Origin: Begonia masoniana
Taxonomy: Eukaryota; Streptophyta; Magnoliopsida; Cucurbitales; Begoniaceae
Length of the DNA stretch: 64,000 nt
Assembly (NCBI GenBank): GCA_022432975.1
Contig: CM039509.1
Coordinates: 23,467,432-23,531,431 of the forward strand
Direction of reading: 5' to 3'
Shown here: one piece after another, positions 46,612-59,344 of the stretch
How positions within the stretch are numbered: the first letter of the stretch is position 1
How the letters are laid out: the number at the start of each line of letters is the position of its first letter
Position numbers and translations under genes: made by a program
The notes under the pieces: model-generated
Seen by the model: the letters and a program-made list of their open reading frames with translations, nothing else
What the model was told of the DNA's origin: nothing
The model's database searches: none

Positions 46612-48293
46612 TGTAACACCCGACATTTTGGCCATGTAAATATTTCCTTGAATTATTAGGCGGAATTAATGGGAATATTTATACAATGTATGTTTTTATG
46701 AATTCACCAATATTTTCAACTGAATGTGAGTGATTCGTAAAACCGATTCGACAAACTAAATAGTAGTTTAGTTAAAAACCAATAGTTAGAAATGCATGGA
46801 GGGGTAAATTGGGAAGGAATTAAGGTAGGTGGGAGAGAGCCAATGGATGGTTGCCAAATGTCCATAACTTGCTAAGAAACCTACCTATTGTCTTCTCTTC
46901 TCTTCTCTTCTACGTAAACTTTCATTTTCATCCTATTCTCTGTTTTCTCTCTTGCAGGCGACCAGCAACAATCCTAAGCTCTTTTTCTTTTCCTGATTTC
47001 TCCATTTTCTCTAGCAGAAGGTTTGTGAACCATCGTTATCGTGCGTTTAAGCTTGCAGTACTTCGGACAACAGGTAAGTTCATGCGTAAAGTTGGCCCTT
47101 AAGGCCCTACAGCATGGAGGTACTAGGTTTTGGTTCGGGTAGATAGGTCATAGGTTATACTTTAAACTAAACGTATTCTGTGTGTTCTGTTTCATGTTTG
47201 TTTTCATTCTGTCGCCTATCTCTATTATGTTCAAGCACTGTATCTGTTCATGCATACACGTTTTCTGGAAAACCATGCAAATGTTTTTCAACACTAGATT
47301 TGAAGTTATGAAAGTTAAAACTGTGAATGTAATGTATGGGTAAGTGTGGATGAGGACTGGCATCCTGTTATGTACTCCTGTTATGTCCTGTTGTGGCATG
47401 TACTCCTGTTGCGCCAGCTCTTCCTCCCACTTATACCTTCATGTCCAGTGAAACGTAATGTAATGTAATGTAATGTTCATGTATTCGAAAAAATGTTCAT
47501 GCACAGCATATGCATCTTGCATTGTATGTTCTTACTGAGCTCTAGGCTCATAGTTGAACTCCCTGTTGTAGGTATGGAACCAGTGTATAAGGATTTTGTG
47601 CCTCAGTCCGACAAATCGGTGGTTGGTGGCACGATCTTTCGGGGGTGGTTGCGGCAGCCAGACATATTTCTAACCCGAGAGAGTGAAGTTTTTAAAGTAA
47701 AGTTTATGTCTGTAAACTCTGTTGGGATTCTGGTGTTTTTGTTTTAAAACTCTATTGGGAACTCTGTTGGGAATTTTATAATGTATAGGTTTTGGTGTTT
47801 AAGTTTTTAAACCTCTGTAATTGACAGTTGTATATATGTTTTGAAACATTCTGGAACTGTTTGAAGTTTTTCTCTTTTAGGTTGTGCATGGATTATCTCT
47901 GGTTTTAGAGCTATCCATGTAGTTTGATTTCTTAAACTTTTGTCGTGTTCTCTAACACGTTTAAAATTATGTTTTGAATCGGGCTTTGGGGTTCGAAGTT
48001 TTTATGCCTTCTGTTTTTATGCTCCCAATTCATATGTCTTCATGTTAAATGTTGTCAATTCTGCCTTTAAAATCCTGTCATCCGCCCTTGTCATCCACTC
48101 TATGTCATCCGCCCTTGTCATCCGCCCCTGTCATCCGCTCTATTTTATCCGCCCCTGTCATCCGCTCTATTTTATCCGCCCCTGTCATCCGCTCTATGTC
48201 ATCTGCCCCTGTCATCCGCCCCTATCATCCACTCTATGTCATCCACTCCTGTCTTCTATTCTACGTCTTCCATTTTATTTCTCCAATTTTACG
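46612..48293 (+). repeat. LTR fragment J (family 3)
   Basis: Starts TGTAACACCCGACATT and runs with family-3 homology (pyrimidine leader, CAG|GTAAGT donor at about 47073, GGCCCTTAAGGCCCTACA, acceptor GTTGTAG before 47572). It is cut at 48293 by LTR K in opposite orientation, so its 3' part should lie beyond the window. Its terminal frame begins MEPVYKDFVPQSD but lacks the usual early stop. Confidence 0.88.
48075..48262 (+). repeat. GTCATCCGCCCCT-type tandem repeat in LTR J
   Basis: About fourteen 12-14-bp units of GTCATCCGCCC(C/T)T and GTCATCC(A/G)CTCTAT alternate in an irregular higher-order 26-27-bp pattern. It is the J counterpart of the arrays in element C LTRs. Confidence 0.85.
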
Positions 48294-49395
48294 TGTGACA
48301 ACCCCCCCCTCGACCCGATCGGGGCCGGCGAGCCTCACACAGGACATTTAAAACGTGACATATTTTTTTTTTTGAACTTTTAAAAATTTAAAACAATTAA
48401 AATAGAGGACATAAAATTGAAGGCATAAAATGGAAGACATAAATTGGATGACAGAAGTGGAAGACGTGGGCGAAAAATGTGGGTGAAGACAGGTAGATGA
48501 AAATTATAGGCAGAAGTGAACGACACTGTTCACCGGTGGAAGTGAACGACACTGTTCACCGGGGGAAGTGAACGACACTGTTCACCGGTGGAAGTGAACG
48601 ACATTGTTCACCGGTGGAAGTGAACGACATTGTTCACCGGTAGAAGTGAATAAGACAAAAGTGAACAGTAAACAGAAAAACTTCCACCAAAGGTAGAAAA
48701 CTTCTACTGATGACAGGAAACAGAAGACAGAAAAAAAAAAAAAAAGAAAGACATCTACCGATGCAGAAGCTTCAAAACTTCTAAAACTAGATTCAAAACA
48801 TTATTTCTTTTGGACATATCAAAAAACACAACAGAAGTTTAAGAAACCAGACTGCATGGATAGCTCTAAAATCAAAGATAATCCATGAACACCCTGAAAG
48901 AGGAACATATTCCAAACAACTCCATAATACTTCAAAGTGTAAATTTTACTGTCAAATACAAAGGGTTTTAAATACATCAACAACAGAATATTTCAAAAGA
49001 CAACTATCAACTGTCAAACAGAGGTTTTAAATACATCAACAGAAAGTTTGTACATCGTTTTAAAATCCCTAAAGCTGTACAGAACTTGACAAAGCTTCAG
49101 AAAATGCATTCTCACAGGGTTAACTCTTGTTTGACTGCAGCAACCACTCCCCATGAGCTCATCCCGCCAACTACATCAACTCATCATCTTGAGGTACAAT
49201 GTCCTCATTTGGAGGATCCATACCTACAACAGGGAGTTCAACTATGAGCCTAAAGCTCAGTAAGAACATACAATGCAAAACTGATGCATATGCTGTGCAT
49301 GAACATTTTCAAATACATGAACATTACATTACTTTACGTTACATTTCATTGGACAAGAAGGTATAAGTGGGAAGAAGAGTTGGCGTAACAGGAGT
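48294..49395 (-). repeat. LTR fragment K (family 3), interrupted by element H
   Basis: The minus-strand 3' end GGTTGTCACA lies at 48294 after an eight-C run, and family-3 sequence continues to 49395, where element H is inserted. The acidic frame (49221-49171) reads MDPPNEDIVPQDDELM and stop. The rest of K, including its start, should lie beyond H to the right of the window. Poly-A runs occur at about 48362 and 48730. Confidence 0.87.
48513..48650 (-). repeat. 26-bp hairpin-forming tandem repeat, five copies
   Basis: The + strand unit GGAAGTGAACGACACTGTTCACCGGT contains the inverted repeat GTGAAC...GTTCAC, so each unit can form a small hairpin. Copies are nearly identical (ACACTG or ACATTG loops). 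Confidence 0.9.
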
Positions 49396-49900
49396 TGTGA
49401 CAGCCTAGAACCGGACCCGATCGGGGCCCGGGATCGGAGCCATCACTACGGGACAGATAATAGAAAATGATGACTATTTTTTTTTGTACATTCCACTTTT
49501 AAAACATTGACAGAGGGAGAGTTCTCTGAAGTTGATAGCAAAACAGATTTTAAATAATGGATAGCAGAAGAAAAGAAGTGGCGAAGAAAATAAATAAACA
49601 GAAGTGAATAACAGAGAAGACGGGGAGGAACAGGGAACAAAAAGGGAGAAGGAAATAAATGAAATCGGGTGTTTGATGACGTCATCGGAAGATGTAATGA
49701 CGTCATCGGCAGATACAGATAGTAAACGTAATCGGCAGAAGGTGATGACCTCAGCCGGAAGATGGATGACGTCACCAGAAGATGCAGGTAATAAACGGAA
49801 TCGGCAGAAGGTGATGACGTCAGGCGGAAGATGGATGACGTCAGCCGGTAGAAGTGTTTTAAAACAGGTAGAATTGCACTACTCACCGGTGAATTGAGTA

Positions 49901-51183
49901 TGTAACGACCCCGTTCCCAGCAAGATATTGTCCGCTCCGGGGATTGGGCCGCAGCCCAATATCCTCCCCTCACGGCTTTGTTTGGCGAGAGCACTTCCCG
50001 GAAGGTCACCCAACTTGGAATTACTCTCGCCGAAGCCCTCTTAACTTCGGAGTTCTTATGGGATCCGTCGTCAATTGAGCTCCAAAACTCGTCTTACTAT
50101 GTTGGGAGGGTCTCTTTACATATGTTTCATTTCCACATACTTCCCCAAGCGCTGTGGGATTGTGACGACCCCCTCTTTACGACCTGTCACCTTCCGGCTC
50201 GCCCGCGCGGACGTACCGCCATCCGGGTTCCGGTTCATGCAGCCATCGTACCAGTACAGATTCGGGACTTACAGATTCGGGTCATCACAATCACCCCCCC
50301 TTGGGGGCCCAACGTCCTCGTTGGCCACAATTCCGGTTCACAATATTGTGATGACCCGAATCTGTAAGTCCCGAATCTGTACTGGTACGATGGCTGCATG
50401 AACCGGAACCCGGATGGCGGTACGTCCGCGCGGGCGAGCCGGAAGGTGATAGGTCGTAAAGAGGGGGTCGTCACAATCCCACAGCGCTTGGGGAAGTATG
50501 TGGAAATGAAACATATGTAAAGAGACCCTCCCAACATAGTAAGACGCGTTTTGGAGCTCAATTGACGACGGATCCCATAAGAACTCTGAAGTTAAGAGGG
50601 CTTCGGCGAGAGTAATTCCAGGTTGGGTGACCTTCCGGGAAGTGCTCTCGCCAAACAAAGCCGTGAGGGGAGGATATTGGGCTGCGGCCCAATCCCCGGA
50701 GCGGACAATATCTTGCTGGGAACGGGGTCGTTACAAATGGTATCAGAGCCTGTACCCAACCGGAATTGTGGCCAACGAGGACGTTGGGCCCCCGAGGGGG
50801 GGTGATTGTGATGACCCGGATCTGTAAGTATGGTACGATGGCTGCACGAACCGGAACCCGGATGGCGGTACGTCCGCGCGGGTGACCCGGAAGGTGACAG
50901 GTCGTAAAGAGGGGGTCGTCACAATCCCACAGCGCTTGGGGAAGTACATGGAAATGAAGTATATGTAAGAGATCCCTCCCAAGATAGCAAGACGCGTTTT
51001 GGAGCTCAATTGACGACGGATCCCATAAGAACTCCGAAGTTAAGAGGGCTTCGGCGAGAGTAATTCCAGGTTGGGTGACCTTCCGGGAAGTGTTCTCGCC
51101 AAACAATGGCGTGAGGGGAGGATATTGGGCTGCGGCCCAATCCCCGGAGCGGACAATATCTTGCTGGGAACGGGGTCGTTACA
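49901..51183. mobile_element. Rearranged Cassandra TRIM: one inverted plus two direct LTRs
   Basis: Flanked by perfect GAGTA duplications (49896-49900, 51184-51188). Contents: LTR in minus orientation 49901-50289 (389 bp); inverted partial internal region 50290-50346 lacking the primer site; LTR in plus orientation 50347-50735 (389 bp); primer site from 50738; internal region to 50806; plus LTR 50807-51183 (377 bp). Both outer ends are therefore U5 ends (TGTAACGACC and GGTCGTTACA). The two 389-bp LTRs share a short duplication that the third lacks. Confidence 0.93.
50569..50643 (+). other. 5S rRNA-derived block in rearranged Cassandra
   Basis: CGGATCCCATAAGAAC, AAGTTAAGAGGGCTTC, GGCGAGAGTAATTCC and GGTTGGGTGACC match the 3' half of plant 5S rRNA with the internal promoter region. 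Sister copies are 51017-51091 (+) and about 49993-50067 (-). Not a ribosomal gene: the 5' half is absent. Confidence 0.88.
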
Positions 51184-53101
51184 GAGTAAGACAAAATAGA
51201 TGACGTCATCAGAAGATGTGATGACGTCATCGGCAGATATAGGTAGTAAACGTAATCGGAATATGTGATGATGTCATCAGAAGATAAAGGCAGTAAACGT
51301 AATCGGCAGAAGAAAAAGCTTTGGCAAAATCACAGTTTGGCGGTGGATGCGAATAAAACAAAATGTGAACAGTGACAATCGGTGGATGCACAGTTAAAAC
51401 AGCAGTGAACGCGATCGGAAGATGTAGTTTAAAAGGGGCAGAATTTGGCAACTTTTGACAGGAAGACCTACAAACAGAAAACCTCACGACAGAAGGCATA
51501 AAGGTTTCAAACCTTCAAAACCCGATTCAAAACAAGTTGTAAAAAAATATGCTTTACAATTGACGAATTTCCAGAAGACAAACTACATTGATAACTTTAA
51601 AACCAGAAACTATCCATGCACAGACTAACAGAAAATATTCCAAACAAATTCCAGAATACTTCAAAATATAATTCAACTGTCAAATACAGAGGTTTTAAAC
51701 ATCAATATAGGTTCCATACATCGTTTTACAAACTACAAAGTAGTACAGAACTGGACCTACATTTCAAATGTTTTAAAACTTTAAAAGATGGTACAATATT
51801 GGACATAACTTCAGAAAACACATTCTCACAGGATTAACTCTTGTCTGACTACAGCAGCCAAACCCCGTGAGCTCGATCCTCCAACTACATCAGCTCGTCA
51901 TTTTGAGGCACAAGATCCTCATCTGGAGTATCCGTACCTACAACAGGGAGTTCATCTATGAGCCTAGTGCTCAGTAAGAACATACAATGCAAAGTGCATA
52001 TGCTATGCATGAACATTTTCAAATACATGAACATTACATTACATTTCACTGGACAGGAAGGTATAAGTGGGAAGAGGAGCTGGCGCAACTGGAGTACATG
52101 CCACAACAGGACATAACAGGAGTACATGACAGGATGCCAGTCCTCGTCCACACCTAACCATACATTTCATTACAGGTTTTATCTTACTTAACTTCAAACT
52201 GTGTGCAGAAAATATTTTCATGACTTTCAGAGAAAAACGTGTATACATGAACATTCATAGACAGACAATAGAATAATAAGCAGGATATAAAATAGAACAC
52301 ACTTAACCTAAAACATAACCTATAGTTTAACTACCCAACAGAAATCCCGACAACATAAAACCTAGTACCTCCGTATTGTAGGGCCTTAAGGGCCAAACCT
52401 ATACATATGAACTTACCTGTTGCTGCAGAGTTGATAGTCCTGAACGTCTCGGAAATGCTCGAATCTGTACATGCACGTTCAGAAAATAAACAAGCTGCAA
52501 ATGCTAACAAATAAGTTAGAAGAATTTGTTCCAAACTCATTCAAACCCTTAGAAAACAAATCGGTGTGTTTTCATCCAATAACAGTGAGTTTTACCAAAG
52601 TATCACAATCCTTCACTCCAACCAAAACTCACTTTAAACTTGTCCAAACTTGTTAGCATTTAAAAGATGCTTACCCTAGTAGAAAAACAGAAAGTAGCCG
52701 AGGAGATCGAAGTAGCTTCGATGGCTAATTATCTACTGGAAGAGAGAGTGCCGAGAAGAGAATGGAAAGAGAGCAGAGAAGTGAAATGAAGAGGGTTTCA
52801 CGTAAGAGGAGGAACTTAACTTCCTCAACAAGCTGCCATGTGTCAGCTATCCATTGGCTATCTCCCACCAATTATAATTTCTCCCCAATTTGCCCTTCCA
52901 TGCATTTCAAACTTAGTGTTTTGTTAGTTACACATTAGTTAGGTTCTCCCCACACTAAATGCTCCAACATTTTACAATGGAATTGTTATCGTATTTATGG
53001 CAATTTAAATCCATACAATAATTCAACAGAATATTACACGGCCAAAATGCCGGGTGTTACATTCTACCCACCTTAACAGAAATTTTGTCCCCAAAATTTG
53101 C

Positions 53102-54432
53102 CTAAACAAAGAGGTCCGGATATTGGGCTCTAACATCCTCTTGTCTTTCCCACGTGGCTTCTTCCACATTATGATTGCGCCATAAAACTTTCACCAACGG
53201 GACCACACGATTGCATAACACTTTAAGTGACATATCCAATATCTGTATAGGCCTTTCTTCATAGGTCAGCATCGGCATGATATCAAAGTCCACCTGTTCT
53301 ACGATCTGAGTTGGATCTCGTACACATTTTCTCAGCATCGAAACATGGAAGACATTGTGAACTCCATCCATTGACGCTGGCAACTGTAGTTTGTAAGCCA
53401 TGTTTCCCACACGCTTCAGGATGGGAAAAGGGCCAATGAACCGTGGGTTGAGCTTTCATTTCTTACCGAATCTCATTACGCCTTTGAAAGGTGACACCTT
53501 CAGGAATACCTCATTGCCCACAGCGAACTCTAAGTCTCTCCTCCTATGGTCCGCATAACTTTTCTGTCGACTCTGAGAAATCTTTATTCGTTGCTTGATA
53601 GCAGTTATCACCTCGGACATCTGCTGTAATATCTCAGGGCCGATAAGCTTGGTTTCTCCGACCTCATCCCAACACAATGGGGATCTACACTTTCTGCCGT
53701 AGAGAGCTTCATATGGAGCCATGCCAATCGTAGCCTGATAGCTATTGTTGTAGGCAAACTCCACAAGTGGCAAGTATCTACTCCAAGGAGCATGAAATTC
53801 CAGTACGCACGACCTTAGCATATCCTCCAGTATTTGGATTGTTCTTTCAGATTGTCCGTCAGTCTGTGGATGAAATGCCGTGCTGAAGTCTAATCTAGTG
53901 CCCAAGGAGCTCTGCAAACTTTTCCAAAACCTGGAAGTGAATCTAGGATCCCGGTCCGAAACAATTGACATCTGAATACCATGCAGCTTGACAATCTCAC
54001 TAATATATAGCTCAGCATACTAATCCATGGAGAATGTCGTCTTCACAGGTAGAAAATGGGCCAACTTCGTCAATCTGTCCACTATGACCCATATGCTATT
54101 GTGGCCTTTAGCTGTCCTTGGAAGGCCAACAACAAAGTCCATTGTGATGTTCTCCCACTTCCATTCGGGAATCGGAAGAGGCTGAAGCGTTCCACTTGGT
54201 CGTTGATGTTCAGCTTTGACTTGTTGACATATCATACAAGACTCCACATACTTGGCCACTTCATTCTTCATATTCGGCCACCAGAAGTGAAGTTTCAAGT
54301 CCTGATACATCTTTGTGCTTCCAGGATGCACAGAGAAAGAAGATGAATGGGCTTCTGATAAGATGTGCTTCCGTAGCTCTTCGTCTTTCCGAACATACCA
54401 TCTATTTTTGAACTTCAGAACTCCATCTCCCG
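53102..54432 (-). pseudogene. pol: Element H integrase and chromodomain-like end
   Basis: Zinc domain ([28 protein letters not shown]), core ([34 protein letters not shown]) and C-terminal module (LTYEERPIQIL, EATWERQED) end at RAQYPDLFV. Stops interrupt it at about 54018 (after TTFSMD, where relatives have Gln) and about 53455 (after MRFGKK). Frame is otherwise constant. It is offset from RNase H by a one-base deletion near 54510. Confidence 0.92.
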
Positions 54433-54468
54433 ATTAACTGAAATCGGAAGAAGCCATTGGTACTTTGC

Positions 54469-56142
54469 TCACCATATCAGCCATCTCCTTTGAATCGGTC
54501 TTCTGGGCTTCTTAATGCGGTCCAGGACGGTGGGCCGTTGGGTTAAGTCTGCTAGTATTGCCGATAGCCCAGAAACTATCTCCATATCGAACTTCTGTAT
54601 CTCCGTCCTCAATGGCATTGATACGGCCGACATAACTGGTTGCACAGTAGCTGGCATCCTGCTCAGTGCATCAGCTACCACATTAGCTTTACCAGGGTGG
54701 TATTTGATCTCAACATCGTAATCTTTCACAAATTCTAACCACTGCCTCTGCCTCATATTCAACTCTTTCTGAGAAAAGAGGTACCTCAAACTCTTGTGAT
54801 CAGAAAACACCTCACATGATTGCCCGTACAAATGGTGTCTCCATACTTTCAGCGCAAATACAACTGCTGCTAACTCAAGGTCGTGAGTAGGGTAGTTTTC
54901 TTCATGGCTCTTCAATTGTCGGGATGCGTATGCTACCACTTTCCCTTCTTGCATTAGTACACATCCCAAGCCAATCTTTGACGCATCACAGTATACGCTA
55001 AATTTACCGTCTTCAACTGGCAATACTAACAGAGGAGCAGTGGTTAATTTCTGCTTAAGTGTCTGAAAGCTCACCTCACATGCTTCAGACCACTTGAACT
55101 TGATTTCCTTCCTCGTTAAGCTGGTCATAGGTTTCGCTATCACCGAAAATCCTTTGATAAACTTTCTGTAATAACCAGCTAACCCGATAACGCTCCGTAC
55201 CTCACTGGCATTCCTCGGCCTTGGCCATTCTTTCACTGCCAGAATCTTGGCTGGATCCATGGACACTCCTTCTGCCGACACCACATTGCCTAGGAAGTTA
55301 ATCCTGCTCAACCAGAACTCGCACTTCGACAGTTTTGCATACAGCTGGTGCTGTTTCAGAGTCGACAGCACAATTGCCAAGTGCTCCTCGTGCTCGGCCT
55401 CACTTCTGGAGTAAACCAGGATGTCGTCGATGAAGACGATTACAAATTTATCCAAGAAGTCCTGGAATATCCTGTTCATCAAGTCCATAAATGCCGCTGG
55501 AGCATTAGTTAACCCGAACGACATCACCAAGAACTCGTAATGCCCGTACCGGGTTCTGAAGGAGGTCTTTGGAATATCATCTGCTCTAACCTTCAACTGG
55601 TAGTAACCGGAGCGCAAGTCAATCTTAGAAAATACCCGAGCCCCCTGTAGCTGGTTGAATAAATCATCGATTCTTGGCAACGGGTACTTATTTCTTATAG
55701 TCAACTTGTTCAGCTCACGGTAGTCAATACACATATGTAGGGACCCATCCTTCTTCTTGACAAACAAGACGGGAGCACCCCACGGAGAGAAACTAGGGCG
55801 CACAAAGCCCTTGTCCACCAACTCCTTTAGCTGAGTCTTCAACTCCCTCAGCTCTATTGGCGCCATACGGTATGGATTCTTCAACACCGGTTCAGCACCA
55901 TGATACACATCGATCTCAAACTCTATCTCACGATCCGGTGGCAATCCCAGTAGGTCATCTAAGAAAACCTCAGGGAAGTCTCGAACCACCGGAATATTTT
56001 GAAGTTCGACCTCACCTTGCCTCCGAACATCTCCTACGTGGGCAAGAAATCCAACACATCCTGACCTCATCAGCTGTTGAGCTTTCAAGGAGGATATAAC
56101 AGGCATACTATGTTTCTTCGGTATTGCCTGATAGGAGAACTC
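54469..56142 (-). pseudogene. pol: Element H reverse transcriptase and RNase H, long open frame
   Basis: Open from the second half of protease through RT and RNase H. Motifs are [71 protein letters not shown] and ADALSRM. It ends out of frame at about 54469 after a one-base loss (GGCTTCTTAA versus GGCTTCCTTAA in B). This is the best preserved RT in the window. Confidence 0.94.
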
Positions 56143-56822
56143 TACTTCGTTCGGGCGCTTAAAAGACACGAGCCCAGACCTGCAGTTGATGGTGGCGTGA
56201 TATCGAAACAGCCAGTCCATCCCTAGAATTACTTCGTATCCTTTCATATAAATGATGATAAGATTGGCATACAATTTATGGTCTCCAACTGACACTATAT
56301 CACCTTGCATTGCCTGCTCGGAGTGCATAAACTCTCCAGACGGTAGCATAATGCTGTAGGGTTGATCTGATGGCGTACAACAAAACTTCTGTCTATGTTC
56401 GGGCGCTTAAAAGACACGAGCCCAGACCTGCAGTTGATGGTGGCGTGATATCGAAACAGCCAGTCCATCCCTAGAATTACTTCGTATCCTTTCATATAAA
56501 TGATGATAAGATTGGCATACAATTTATGGTCTCCAACTGACACTATATCACCCTGCATTGCCTGCTCGGAGTGCATAAACTCTCCGGACGGTAGCATAAT
56601 GCTGTAGGGTTGATCTGATGGCGTACAACAAAACTTCTGTCTAACTACGAAGTCTATTGCCACAAACGAATGTGTGGCCCCCGTGTCCCACAAGGTATAA
56701 GCAGGTGCATCACATATCAAGATTGTACCTGTAATTGCTGTGTGCTGATCGGCATCATCAACGTCCTCCATCATTGCAAAAACCCTTGGTACTGCAAGGT
56801 TTGGTCTCGTGTCCGGCATCGG
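56143..56822 (-). pseudogene. Element H protease with a 248-bp tandem duplication
   Basis: [16 protein letters not shown] keeps the active triplet. From about 56150 to 56646 the sequence contains two adjacent near-identical 248-bp copies (starts TCGGGCGCTT at 56151 and 56399). Because 248 is not divisible by three, the first-translated copy runs out of frame. The very few differences between copies point to a recent event. Confidence 0.93.
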
Positions 56823-57767
56823 GCAATCCCGAACATGATGGCCTCCTTTGCAACATCAGAAACATTGGCTAGTAAAGAGCCTGCAGTCTCCCGTATTATT
56901 TCTCTGGCAGCGCGGGCATACGGGAAGTTGAGGAGCTCCCATAGGCCTTTTCCCTTTGTCCTGGTAAATAGCAACCTCATTTGGTCTTTTCACACCTTTG
57001 TTATGTTGCTGCCGTGGTTGCCCAAACTGTCCCTTTTGTTGTTGTTGTTGCTGCTGAGGGGCATCCTGCATGATTCTCTTTGATGTATATCTCTGAGACT
57101 TTGCCTCTAAGGCTTCCAACTGATAAGCCTTAGCTACCACCTTTGTGTATGGGGCCTCGTCAAATCCCCCGTATGTCATCCCTCGTAAGAGGTCCATCTT
57201 CAAACCCTGGATAAACTGATGCACCTTATTTTCATCAGTGGCCACTAGGTGGGGTGCATAACGGGATAGCGAATCGAACTTCTGAACATACTCGGCCACC
57301 GTTCCAAACTGTCGTAGTCGAGAGAATTCCAGTAACTTCTCCTTCCTCATGCTGCGGTCAAAGTACTTCTCGTAGAAAAGTGTTTTAAATCCCTCCCAGC
57401 TTAATGCCACAGTGGTTGACTGCAGTGTATCCCACCAAAATCCAGCACTCTTGGTGAGATTAAACGAGGCACATATCACTTTCTTATTTTCCTCCACCTC
57501 TGCATAATTCAACATGCGTTCAATCTGCCGGATCCATTCCTCAGCATGAGTAGGGTCCGTCGATAATCCATCAAATGCAGGCGGCTGGAGTCGCCGAAAT
57601 CTTTCTCCACTAGAATCACGTGGAGCATTTGCATGGTTATTATGATTCCCATTATCTTCTCTGGCCATCATGCGTTCCATCATTCGTGACTGAACGCCGA
57701 CCAACTCGGTTAGACGATCGAGGGCGTCGCCTCTGTCATTTGCATCACCCTGATTTCCTCTCACCAT
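56823..57767 (-). pseudogene. gag: Element H gag
   Basis: ATG at 57765-57767 (MVRGNQGDANDRGDAL). Gag core GFWWDTLQST and FYEKYFDRSM, coiled or acidic segments, a seven-Gln run at about residue 240 and the start of the zinc knuckle are visible. A TGA (about 56854-56856) falls inside the knuckle where B has CFRCGK, so CGA became TGA. Residues after it (GGHHVRDC) are still readable. Confidence 0.93.
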
Positions 57768-57910
57768 TCTAGAAAATCCTATAAACAGAATAACTAAATT
57801 AAATAAACAGAACTTTTACAGAAACTTAAACACTTACAGTTGGTGGAGCGATCTCACGTGGCGGGTTGCGCAGTTAGACATTTCACAGAATCGATTTAAA
57901 AACCTTGTCG

Positions 57911-57921
57911 CTCTGATACCA
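57911..57921 (-). other. Primer-binding site of element H
   Basis: Minus-strand TGGTATCAGAG starts four bases from the 5' LTR end (57926), as in element B. Confidence 0.88.
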
Positions 57922-57925
57922 TAAT

Positions 57926-59344
57926 TGTGACAGCCCGAAACCAAACCCGATCGGGGCCTGGGATCAGAGCCATCACTCCGGGACAGATAACAGAAAACGG
58001 TGACTATTTTTTTTTGTACATTCCACTTTTAAAACATTGACAGAGGGAGAGTTCTCTGAAGTTGATAAGAAAACAGATTTTAAATAATGGATAGCAGAAG
58101 AAAAGAAGGGGCGAAGAAAATAAATAAACAGAAGTGAATAACAGAGAAGACGGGGAGGAACAGGGAACAAAAAGGGCGAAGGAAATAAATGAAATCGGGT
58201 GTGTGATGACGTCATCGGAAGATGTAATGACGTCATCGGCAGATACAGATAGTAAACGTAATCGGCAGAAGGTGATGACGTCAGCCGGAAGATGGATGGC
58301 GTCATCAGAAGATGCAGGCAATAAACAAAATCGGCAGAAGGTGATGACGTCAGCCAGAAGATGGATGACGTCAGCCGGCAGAAGTGTTTTAAAACAAGCA
58401 GAATTGCACGACTCACAGGTGGATTGAGTAAGACAAAATAGATGACGTCATCAGAAAATGTGATGACGTCATCGGCAGATATAGGCAGTAAACGTAATCA
58501 GAGTATGTGATGATGTCATCAGAAGATAAAGGCAGTAAACGTAATCGGAATATGTGATGACGTCATCGGAAGATAAAGGCACTAAATGTAATCGGCAGAA
58601 GAAAAAGCTATGGCAAAATCATTGTTTGGCGGTGGATGCGAATAAAACAAAATGTGAACAGTGACTATCAGTGGATGCACACTTAAAACAGCAGTGAACG
58701 TGATTGGAAGATGTAGTTTAAAAGGGGCAGAATTTGGCAACTTTTGACAGGAAGACCTATAAACAAAAAACCTCACGACAGAAGGCATAAATGTTTCAAA
58801 CCTTCAAAACCCGATTCAAAACAAGTTGTAAAAAAATATGCTTTACAATTGACGGATTTCCAGAAGACAAACTACATGGATAACTTTAAAACCAGAAACT
58901 ATCCATGCACAGACTAACAAATAATATTCCAAACAAATTCCAGAATACTTCAAAACATAATTCAACTGTCAAATACAGAGGTTTTAAACATCAATACAGG
59001 TTCCATACATCGTTTTACAAACCACAAAGTAGTACATAACTGGACCTACATTTCAAATGTTTTAAAACTTCAAAAGATGGTACAATATTGGACATAACTT
59101 CAGAAAACACATTCTCACAGGATTAACTCTTGTCTGACTGCAGCAGCCAAACCCCGTGAGCTCGATCCTCCAACTACATCAGCTAGTCATGTTGAGGCAC
59201 AAGATCCTCATCTGGAGTATCCGTACCTACAACAGGGAGTTCATCTATGAGCCTAGTGTTCAGTAAGAACATACAATGCAAAGTGCATATGCTATGCATG
59301 AACATTTTCAAATACATGAACATTACATTACATTTCACTAGACA
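57926..59344 (-). repeat. 5' LTR of element H, 3' portion only
   Basis: Family-3 sequence with minus-strand end GGGCTGTCACA at 57926 and a TGACGTCA array at about 58205-58590, cut at 59344 by element I. It lacks the Cassandra of the sister LTR. The remaining part should follow element I to the right of the window. Confidence 0.92.

Larger units (their letters stand above)
49396..53061 (-). repeat. 3' LTR of element H (family 3), split by a Cassandra
   Basis: About 2378 bp of LTR after removing the 1283-bp Cassandra and one GAGTA. Minus strand starts TGTAACACCCGGCATT at 53061. Exon-like segment ATTCGAGC...CAACAG (48 nt, near 52420-52470) and the acidic frame TDTPDEDLVPQNDELM (ending at 51885) are present, again with ACG instead of ATG. 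Confidence 0.92.
49396..59344 (-). mobile_element. Element H: Tekay-type chromovirus, 5' LTR broken by element I
   Basis: 3' LTR 49396-53061 (with a Cassandra inside), coding region 57767 to 53102 on the minus strand, primer site at 57911-57921 and 5' LTR from 57926, interrupted at 59344. It is very close to element B along its coding sequence. Upstream duplication should be GGAGT (49391-49395); the partner is outside the window. Confidence 0.94.

Noticed and set aside
50569..50643. Genuine 5S rRNA gene
   Set aside because: Only the 3' half of 5S is present, it lies inside a TRIM LTR with primer site and target duplication, and it occurs in both orientations with the element.
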